From contig CALJUK010000714.1 in assembly GCA_937975745.1 (NCBI GenBank), positions 1-6,580 on the forward strand: DNA of 6,580 nucleotides, given 5' to 3'. The notes under the pieces were generated by a model. The model did not search any database. It was not told the DNA's origin and saw only the letters and a program-made list of their open reading frames with translations. This stretch comes from an uncultured Planctomycetaceae bacterium (GTDB lineage Bacteria > Planctomycetota > Planctomycetia > Planctomycetales > Planctomycetaceae). Below, piece after piece: positions 1-5,694 of the stretch. Made by a program: the position numbers and the translations under genes. Every line of letters begins with the position of its first letter. Within the stretch, counting starts at the first letter, position 1.

Positions 1-1
1 C

Positions 2-457
2 CTGGCATTGGTCCACGGCGTCGTCGGCCCCCAACGGGGAACGGTCCGCCTGCCAATTGGTCGAGCCATCGGTGCCATGTCGGCTTTGGCGTCTGTGACA
101 CCTGATGCCCGCGACCGGCGACCGGCAGAAACTCTGTACCGCGTGGTCGAACGGTTCGCGTCCCACACTTTGGTTCTGGCCCAGCCGATGACCGGGCGAA
201 TGCATCAGATTCGAGTGCACTTGGCGGCGTTGGGGCACCCGATTGTTGGAGACGCCTTCTACGGCGAACATTCCCGTCAAGCAAGCAATCCGCTGCCACT
301 TCTTCCAGGACTAGAACGCCACGCCTTGCATGCCTGTCGGATGGAGTTTTCCCATCCGGTGTTGCGGACCAGAATGACATTCAATGCCGAGTTACCCGAC
401 GACCTGCGATCAGCCGTCGAACACCTACGATCCCGCATGGCCTTAGCGACCAGCTAG
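2..457 (+). CDS. RluA-family pseudouridine synthase, C-terminal part (5' end outside window)
   Basis: This is the C-terminal part of a pseudouridine synthase that converts specific uridines in 23S rRNA or tRNA to pseudouridine in the cytoplasm. The reading frame is open to the left edge, so the TTG at 8 is not a credible start; the frame reads through ALVHG, which matches the usual YLALVxG stretch inside the catalytic domain. Visible family marks are the LPIGR segment (about 50-64), a YRVVERF strand (about 137-157) and the RluA signature TGRMHQIRVHL (191-223), followed by GHPIVGDAFYG. The catalytic aspartate motif (HRLDxxTSG) would lie upstream, outside the window. The gene ends with TAG at 455-457 and overlaps the end of the convergent oxidoreductase gene by 15 bases. 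Family membership is secure. The exact target (RluA, RluC, RluD or planctomycete-specific type) cannot be decided from this fragment. Confidence 0.93.
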   Translation: MALVHGVVGPQRGTVRLPIGRAIGAMSALASVTPDARDRRPAETLYRVVERFASHTLVLAQPMTGRMHQIRVHLAALGHPIVGDAFYGEHSRQASNPLPLLPGLERHALHACRMEFSHPVLRTRMTFNAELPDDLRSAVEHLRSRMALATS

Positions 458-1597
458 CGCCGTTTCGCTTCGTTCTGTAGCATTTCTTCGGCCAAAGTTC
501 TGTTCCAGTCGGGCCACAGTCTGATCCCAGTCCGCGTTGTCCACTCGCAAGGCATGACTGATCGGAGGAAACTCGAAAGTCGCGTGCGCGGAAGAATGGG
601 GCCGCAACGTCGAGTCCCGCATCAGCGTGCCGGCGGCAAAAATATGCGGCATCCACGTCTGACCGAACGAGTTGCACCACAGTCGCCCGCGCTCGTCGGC
701 CCCCACTCCCGCCGCCGAGAGATTCAGCCGCGCCGTCTTGCCGATTCGACCGACGCAACAGATGACCCGTTCGGTCTCTGCAGTCGTGCCGTCGGCAAAG
801 GTGACCTGGGCCGTCCGCTCGTTGCGACTCGTGACGGCAATGACATCCATGCCGGTGCGTGCCTCCCCGCCCAAACGATCAAACAGGGCTCGCTGTTTTC
901 GCTGACCGGCTGGAAGCTCGGGCAACTGGTCCAAGCCGTCAACCAGCACAACTCGCGAGCCAAGTAACTGCATTGCCAAAGCCACATCCATCCCGGTGGA
1001 ACTGCCACCAATTACGAACGTCGAATCGGGAACTCGATCGATCGCCAGAATTTCGTCGGCATCAGTCACGCAGGCCGATCGAAAGTCGAATCCGCAGGAC
1101 CGTCGGACAGTCGTTCCCGTGGCAATCACAAACTCGTCTGCCGTCAGATACGTCCGACCGCCGGGTCCGACCAGTTCGATTTCGTGCGGATTCTCGAACC
1201 GGGCCTCGCCAATCAGAATGTCGACACCTAACTCTCGCATCCGAGTCGTAGCGGCCAACCGCTCGGCTCGCATCAGGTCGGCAATCCGCTTGCGAAGTCC
1301 CCACACGACGGCGTCCGTTCGGCCACGTGGAGCCGCACGATAAGCGTCGCCGGGGTCAACTCGCCGGTATTCCGTGGATGCCCTCTCGATCGTGAGATCG
1401 CGGGGAACGAAACAGAGCGCATCGAACAACTGCCGCCGAATCGTCGGAAACGGGATCCGCCATGCATGGTCGGCGACCGAGATCGATTCGCTGACAGCCG
1501 GATCGACCATCGCGACCAGTCGTCCCTGGCGCGCGGCTTCTTCCGCGGCTTTTCGGCCTGGGAGGTCACTTCCCAGGACAATCAGATCGTATCGCAT
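443..1597 (-). CDS. Degenerate SthA-like FAD/NAD(P) oxidoreductase homologue
   Basis: A 384-residue relative of class I pyridine nucleotide-disulfide oxidoreductases, closest in pattern to soluble transhydrogenase SthA. Seen: an N-terminal Rossmann strand YDLIVLG (3-9), an ADHAWRIP segment (42-49) where SthA has CTHWGTIP, the FAD-associated ATG motif (159-161), a second Rossmann unit FVIGGSSTG (194-202) with acidic D220, and VGRIGKT (282-288). Odd: the canonical GxGxxG is GSDLPG (G9, D11, G14) in the first fold and GGSSTG (S199) in the second. There is no CxxxxC redox pair, the distal FAD-binding GD is replaced by GT (G323, T324), and the protein stops about where the roughly 110-residue dimerisation domain would begin. 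The frame is intact over its whole length, so it may be maintained with another function rather than being a pseudogene. ATG at 1597 is chosen because YDLIVLG follows at once; the Shine-Dalgarno is weak. Transhydrogenase activity is doubtful. Confidence 0.82.
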   Translation of the reverse strand: MRYDLIVLGSDLPGRKAAEEAARQGRLVAMVDPAVSESISVADHAWRIPFPTIRRQLFDALCFVPRDLTIERASTEYRRVDPGDAYRAAPRGRTDAVVWGLRKRIADLMRAERLAATTRMRELGVDILIGEARFENPHEIELVGPGGRTYLTADEFVIATGTTVRRSCGFDFRSACVTDADEILAIDRVPDSTFVIGGSSTGMDVALAMQLLGSRVVLVDGLDQLPELPAGQRKQRALFDRLGGEARTGMDVIAVTSRNERTAQVTFADGTTAETERVICCVGRIGKTARLNLSAAGVGADERGRLWCNSFGQTWMPHIFAAGTLMRDSTLRPHSSAHATFEFPPISHALRVDNADWDQTVARLEQNFGRRNATERSETALAGR

Positions 1598-1854
1598 GGC
1601 GTCGGCTCACTCGTTTAGGCAGATCGAAAGCCAGGCTCTGTGTCACGCGGTAAAGTCCGCTCAGAGGCCTCATCTTTCTCAATCGATCAAATCGAGCCGT
1701 CACCCCGAATGAGACTCTCGGTAAATTGCAAAGAGTTCACAAACGGCAAACAATCTTCAGATTACAGCGATTATGACGCCACCTCGATTCTCACACCGCA
1801 CGATGCCATGATGTGTACACTTATCACCGATCCCGTGTCGCAACGTAAGACCTC

Positions 1855-1872
1855 AATGAGAGTTAACTCATT
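1855..1872. promoter_or_regulatory. Inverted repeat, possible operator
   Basis: AATGAG at 1855-1860 and CTCATT at 1867-1872 are exact inverted arms around a six-base spacer. The centre can also be read as the perfect 10-base palindrome GAGTTAACTC (1860-1869). It lies in the AT-richer part of the divergent intergenic region, about 50 bases upstream of the weak promoter candidate. The geometry suits a dimeric repressor or activator site, but it is a single copy and could be chance. Confidence 0.25.
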
Positions 1873-1977
1873 CCTCGCAAAAATCTGATCCGGATTGCGC
1901 AAGATTTCGTTTGCCCATGCGAATCGAACACATAGGCTATGGTGGTTGATGCATCGCCTTTCCAGCTTGAGGTGCGC

Positions 1978-1990
1978 GTCGGTGACCGAC
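1978..1990. promoter_or_regulatory. Inverted repeat in the SPFH leader
   Basis: GTCGGT and ACCGAC flank a single central G, giving a perfect 13-base inverted repeat about 134 bases before the start codon of the first SPFH gene. The one-base centre rules out an RNA hairpin with a normal loop, so a DNA-binding site is the more natural reading. It is downstream of the only promoter candidate I could find, which would suit a repressor site. Support is positional only. Confidence 0.22.
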
Positions 1991-2109
1991 CGATGACGCC
2001 TCCGAGAACAAACCGTGGCGGCATTCGCCCACCCGGTAACAAGCGCGACATCGTTTCGAGTTCCCCTGAGTCCGTCGGCCGTATTTCGTGGCGGCTGCCC
2101 TCAGGTTCC

Positions 2110-2114
2110 AGGAG
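2110..2114 (+). promoter_or_regulatory. Ribosome binding site deciding the start of the first SPFH gene
   Basis: AGGAG lies nine bases before ATG at 2124. It supports that ATG over the in-frame GTG at 2088, which would add twelve residues without family resemblance and has no comparable site upstream. Confidence 0.7.
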
Positions 2115-2123
2115 TGCATTCGC

Positions 2124-3764
2124 ATGGCAGAAGAATTCGACTTCCGCAAATATTCTCGCCGCGGGAGTGGTGGCGGCGGTGCCGGGAGATCGCCCGGTTC
2201 GATCGTTGCTTTGGTCGTAGCGCTCGGTGTGGCTGGCTACTTTGGCTACACGATGTTCCGTATCGAGGTCGGAACAGGCGAGATGGCCATTCTGATGCAC
2301 AAGACGGGACTCGACCTCTCGAACGATATGGAGATTGCCCCCAGCGAGGAATACAAGGGCGTCCAAACAGAAGTCCTCACCGAAGGAAGGCATTGGCGAA
2401 ATCCCTACCACTGGAGTTGGGAAGTCATACCGCAGTTTGAAGTCCCCAAGGGGCAAGTCGGAGTCCTCGTCAGTCTGGTCGGCGATGACCTGGGGTATGG
2501 CGAATTCCTCGCCAAAAGTGACGACCAAAACAACGTCATCACCAAGGGAATTGTCCCCGAGGTCCTTCGTCCCGGCCGCTACGCGGTCAATCCGTACGTC
2601 TTCCAGCTGGAATTACACCCACCAGTCACAATTCCGGCCGGCTACAAAGGTGTGGTCACCAATCTGGCCGGCGCCTTCCCCAAGACTCCCAACACTCTGC
2701 TGGTGAACGAAGGCGAGCGGGGCGTGCAGGAATCGACCCTGGACCCCCGCACGTATTACATCAATCCGTATGTGACTCGTATCAGTCTGGTCGACGTCCG
2801 TAATCAGCGGTTCAACCTGGCCGAGAACAAGGACATGGGTTTTCCGTCGAAGGACGGGTTCTGGGTCAGCCTCGATGGGATTATTGAATTCCACGTCAAC
2901 CCGGAGAAGGCGGCCGAAGTGTTCGTGACCTACAACGAAGACTTCAATGGCGATCAGATCGACGAAGAGATTATCAGCAAAATCATCATGCCCAACGCGA
3001 GAGCGTTCTGCCGACTGGAAGGTTCGAACAAGCTCGGCCACGATTTCATCCAGGGTTCGACGCGGGCCGACTTCCAAGACAAATTCAAAGTTGCCATGCA
3101 AAAGGCCTGCGAGCCACTAGGTGTCAATATCGTACAGGCCTTGATTACACGCATTCATCCTCCACAGCCCATCGCCGAACCGGTTCGCGAGCGAGAACTC
3201 TCCAAGCAGGAGGAAATGAAGTACCAGCAGCAGATTATCCAGCAGGAAGAAGAACGCCAATTGGCAACCAAGAAGGCGTTGGTCAAGCAAAAGTCGGCAT
3301 TGGTCGCGATCGAACAGGACATCGTCAAGGTGGTGGTCCAGGCCGAACGCGAGCAAGAAGTCGCCGTCACCCAAGCCAACGAGCGGCAGCAGGTGGCCCA
3401 ATTCGCTTTGGAAGCGGCGAAAGATCAGGCGGCGGCGATCCTGGCTACGGGCAAAGCGGAAGCAGACGTCATCGGATTCGAGAACGAGGCCGATGCGGCC
3501 GGTTGGCGTGCCGCTGTCATGGCATTCGGCGGGAATGGAAAGTTGTATGCCCAGTACATGATGTACCAGAAGATGGCTTCGGCGTATCGCCAGTTGATGA
3601 TTAATACGGCAGACAGCCCGATCATGCGTATCTTTGACTCGTTTACACGACCAGAGTCTGGACCGACTGGTTCGCTCCCTGCGGACACGGCAACGGGCCG
3701 ATCCACCCAAAGTTCACCCTCGTCCGAGAAGCGAGCCGTTCCCGTGGGAGAGACAACCAACTGA
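2124..3764 (+). CDS. Membrane-anchored SPFH/band 7 protein with three N-terminal repeats (first of pair)
   Basis: A 546-residue SPFH (stomatin/prohibitin/flotillin/HflKC) protein, likely a scaffold on the inner membrane. A basic, glycine-rich tail (1-25, with R8, K9, R12, R13, R22) precedes one membrane helix (about 26-45). The positive-inside rule then puts the rest outside the cytoplasm, as in HflK/HflC. Three tandem repeats follow (about 47-100, 105-164 and 168-225), each with a V-x-[IV]-P-x-G-x-x-G-type strand pair and ending in NPY (93-95, 156-158, 214-216). The SPFH core spans about 218-345, with FPSKDGFWVSLDG at 240-252. A long charged Q/E/K-rich helix (about 350-460) follows, then a conserved segment from GWRAAVMAFGGNG (460-472), and a Ser/Thr/Pro-rich tail from about 508. 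It is much longer than stomatin or HflC (about 300-330). The next gene is a paralogue 122 bases downstream with no obvious terminator between, so co-transcription is likely. Family assignment is firm; the cellular role is unknown. Confidence 0.9.
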   Translation: MAEEFDFRKYSRRGSGGGGAGRSPGSIVALVVALGVAGYFGYTMFRIEVGTGEMAILMHKTGLDLSNDMEIAPSEEYKGVQTEVLTEGRHWRNPYHWSWEVIPQFEVPKGQVGVLVSLVGDDLGYGEFLAKSDDQNNVITKGIVPEVLRPGRYAVNPYVFQLELHPPVTIPAGYKGVVTNLAGAFPKTPNTLLVNEGERGVQESTLDPRTYYINPYVTRISLVDVRNQRFNLAENKDMGFPSKDGFWVSLDGIIEFHVNPEKAAEVFVTYNEDFNGDQIDEEIISKIIMPNARAFCRLEGSNKLGHDFIQGSTRADFQDKFKVAMQKACEPLGVNIVQALITRIHPPQPIAEPVRERELSKQEEMKYQQQIIQQEEERQLATKKALVKQKSALVAIEQDIVKVVVQAEREQEVAVTQANERQQVAQFALEAAKDQAAAILATGKAEADVIGFENEADAAGWRAAVMAFGGNGKLYAQYMMYQKMASAYRQLMINTADSPIMRIFDSFTRPESGPTGSLPADTATGRSTQSSPSSEKRAVPVGETTN

Positions 3765-3886
3765 TTTCGTGCCGTCCAACCGACAGGCCCGCAGATCAGT
3801 TCCGCTTTCCTTTGCAACCACAGTGACTCGCGGTCACACACTCAGATCGTGACTTTGGGTCGCACAGTCAAATAAGGTCCACAACG
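3765..3886 (+). other. Spacer between the two SPFH genes
   Basis: This 122-base gap has no gene. A five-base stem GTGAC/GTCAC (3823-3827 and 3833-3837) with a five-base loop is present but has no T-run after it, so it does not look like an intrinsic terminator. An AAGG at 3874-3877 sits nine bases before the next ATG and is the likely ribosome binding site. Read-through from the first gene is therefore plausible, although a separate internal promoter cannot be excluded. Confidence 0.5.
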
Positions 3887-5599
3887 ATGTCAACCAACCA
3901 GTCCTCCAGCCGGAACACTGCGACCTGGATCGTTGTTCTGTTGGTCGCCTTCAGCGTGATTCTCGGCGGAGTCTGGATTGCCGTCGAGTGGACGGTCAAC
4001 CGGATCACCGTGCCCGACGGTTGGAGTCTGCAACTTCAATACAAGGGTCCGCCGCTGCCACTTCCTTTCATGGGAGTCCGTCCGAAGGGGGCACCGGGAG
4101 AATTTGCCAAGGTCGACGAGAACGGCAGTCCGCTGGAGTTGGGCGTGCTGGAAGAACTCCGCGGCCCGGGGCGTCACTTCTACAGCCCGTTCTGGTGGGA
4201 TCGAAAATTGGTGGAAGACATCGTCGTCAAGCCGGGTGAAGTTGGCATCGTCATCAGCCGCATGGGAAAAAGCTTCAAAGGGGAATCAAATCGATTCCTG
4301 GTCGACGGAGATCTCGGCACGAGCGAATATAAGGGAATTCTGCGGAAAGCTTTCGGCCCCGGAAAATACCGTGTCAATCCGTACGCCTACGACTTCAAAA
4401 TCATCAAGTCGCAGACGTTCGCGTCCGGTAACCAGGACAAGCATGCCGGCTGGGTCGAAATTCCAACCGGATCGGTCGGTGTCGTGACAAACCTGACTTC
4501 GAATCCTTTGACCGGCGCAACCGAAGGCGTTCAACGGGAAGTCTTGCCACCCGGGATCTATCCCATCAATCCCAACGAGCAGAACGTCGACATTGTCGAC
4601 GTTGGTTACCGAGAACGAAGCATCACCGCTGAGTTGAAAGTTGGTCCCGACGGCAATCTGGTCCTGGATGACAGCGGCGAACCTGTCATCGCCAATGCGG
4701 ATTCGGGAATCAGTTTTCCGTCGAATGACGGCTTCCCGATCCAAATGGATTTCACTGCAATTTGGGGCATCATGCCTGACCAGGCGGCCGAGATCATCAG
4801 CGAGTTTGGCACGGTCGATGTCGTCGAAAACCGGATTGTCATCCCACAGATCGAAAGTATCTGCCTCAACAACGGCTCCAGTCTGGGGGCTGTCGAGTTG
4901 TTGGTTGGAAATTCTCGGCTGGAGTTTCAGAAGAAAACGTCCGAGCAGTTTGCGAACGTCCTGCAAGACAAAGGTATTACCGTGTTGAATGGATTGGTGC
5001 GGCATATCTATATCCCACAGGAAGTCCGCATTCCCATCCAGCAGGCTTTCATCGCCGACGAATTAAAACTGACCCGTCAGCAGGAACAGTTGACGGCCGA
5101 GACCGAAGCCTTGCTGCGTGAATCGGAAGAGAACGTCAAGCTGGCCACGCAGGAAGTCGTCTCTGAAACCGAAAAGCTGGTCGCCGCCAAAGAAGCCGAA
5201 GGACGCAAGACGGCTGCTGAGACCGGAGCCGAAACCAAGAAGCTCGTCGCAGCCATCGACAGGAAATCGGCCGAGTTGGAAGCGGAAGCAACCGTGTTGC
5301 TCGGCCAAGCACAAGCCCAGGCGCGCCTGATGCAGGAAGAGGCCCGTTCGGACAAGTTCCGGCTGGCTGTTGAATCATTCGGTGCCGGCGAAGCCTACAA
5401 TCAATGGGTCTTCGCGACGGGTCTCCCGGACGACATCGAACTGAACATGATCTACGCCGGCGAGGGAACCTTCTGGACCGACCTGAAAGGCTTTACCGAC
5501 GTCATGCTGGGTCGGCAAACGAATGAAAGCCGCAAGTCAACGACCTCACCGACTTCTCCGCCAACACAGCCGGTCCGCGTTCCGCCACGCAGTCGTTAG
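3887..5599 (+). CDS. Membrane-anchored SPFH/band 7 protein with three N-terminal repeats (second of pair)
   Basis: A 570-residue paralogue of the preceding protein with the same domain order. One membrane helix lies at about 13-33. Repeat 1 (about 40-105) carries an extra loop of roughly 30 residues rich in Pro and Gly (about 54-83); repeat 2 spans about 112-174 and repeat 3 about 190-250. The repeat ends are GPGRHFYSP (93-101), GPGKYRVNP (157-165) and PPGIYPINP (221-229). The SPFH core follows, with ISFPSNDGFPIQMDF at 275-289, after an insert of about 25 residues (251-274) that the first protein lacks. The long helix (about 390-490) is rich in E, K and A and contains two ETxKLVAA copies 22 residues apart. 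It ends in RLAVESFGAGEAYNQW (492-507), matching the first protein's C-terminal segment, and a Ser/Thr/Pro tail (about 543-570). The ATG at 3887 has AAGG nine bases upstream. A joint hetero-oligomer with the first protein, HflK/HflC-like, is inferred from order and similarity. No protease or partner gene is adjacent. Confidence 0.9.
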   Translation: MSTNQSSSRNTATWIVVLLVAFSVILGGVWIAVEWTVNRITVPDGWSLQLQYKGPPLPLPFMGVRPKGAPGEFAKVDENGSPLELGVLEELRGPGRHFYSPFWWDRKLVEDIVVKPGEVGIVISRMGKSFKGESNRFLVDGDLGTSEYKGILRKAFGPGKYRVNPYAYDFKIIKSQTFASGNQDKHAGWVEIPTGSVGVVTNLTSNPLTGATEGVQREVLPPGIYPINPNEQNVDIVDVGYRERSITAELKVGPDGNLVLDDSGEPVIANADSGISFPSNDGFPIQMDFTAIWGIMPDQAAEIISEFGTVDVVENRIVIPQIESICLNNGSSLGAVELLVGNSRLEFQKKTSEQFANVLQDKGITVLNGLVRHIYIPQEVRIPIQQAFIADELKLTRQQEQLTAETEALLRESEENVKLATQEVVSETEKLVAAKEAEGRKTAAETGAETKKLVAAIDRKSAELEAEATVLLGQAQAQARLMQEEARSDKFRLAVESFGAGEAYNQWVFATGLPDDIELNMIYAGEGTFWTDLKGFTDVMLGRQTNESRKSTTSPTSPPTQPVRVPPRSR

Positions 5600-5606
5600 A
5601 GCGCGC

Positions 5607-5623
5607 TGCGACAATCGCATTTT
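5607..5623 (+). terminator. Short hairpin with T-run after the second SPFH gene
   Basis: TGCGA (5607-5611), a CAA loop and TCGCA (5615-5619) form a perfect five-base-pair stem followed by TTTT, beginning eight bases after the stop codon. Position and layout suit an intrinsic terminator for the SPFH pair. The stem and T-run are both short, so efficiency would be low and chance is possible. It stands in the 95-base gap between convergent genes, which otherwise shows nothing. Confidence 0.35.
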
Positions 5624-5694
5624 CCGCACGACGGTTTTGGCAGCCCCCAGTGACAGGCGAGATTCCGTGACTCTTCAGCGAATGTGGTAAGGCA

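Larger units (their letters stand above)
1598..2123. other. Non-coding intergenic region between divergent genes
   Basis: About 526 bases separate the start of the minus-strand oxidoreductase gene from the chosen start of the first SPFH gene, so both promoters should lie here. The part from about 1720 to 1930 is visibly richer in A and T than the flanking genes. I see no convincing gene: the short open frames have no recognisable protein character. There are palindromes at 1664-1671 (GAGGCCTC), 1813-1820 (GTGTACAC), 1860-1869 and 1978-1990. A weak sigma70-like candidate for the SPFH genes is TTGCCC (1911-1916) with TAGGCT (1933-1938), 16 bases apart; it matches consensus at only 4 and 3 of 6 positions, so it is a guess. 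No riboswitch or tRNA fold was recognised. Confidence 0.6.

Noticed and set aside
1640..1888. Open frame of 82 codons in the intergenic region, plus strand
   Set aside because: No ribosome binding site of note, no recognisable domain and AT-rich composition unlike the neighbouring genes; it more likely reflects chance in non-coding DNA, though a small lineage-specific protein cannot be fully excluded.
2088..2123. GTG at 2088 as start of the first SPFH protein
   Set aside because: It adds twelve residues without conserved character, while ATG at 2124 has AGGAG nine bases upstream.
1863..2528. Open frame of 221 codons on the minus strand
   Set aside because: Most of it is antisense to the first SPFH gene and it has no recognisable protein pattern; it is explained as a shadow of that gene's codon use.
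3117..3710. Open frame of 197 codons on the minus strand, Leu-rich
   Set aside because: It is antisense to the Q/E/K-rich helix of the first SPFH protein; its leucine richness is simply the complement of those codons, not a membrane protein.
3823..3837. GTGAC/GTCAC stem between the SPFH genes as a terminator
   Set aside because: The stem has only five base pairs and no T-run, so it is not a credible intrinsic terminator.
4286..5005. Open frame of 239 codons on the minus strand
   Set aside because: It lies entirely antisense inside the second SPFH gene, whose family match is clear; the translation has no family features.
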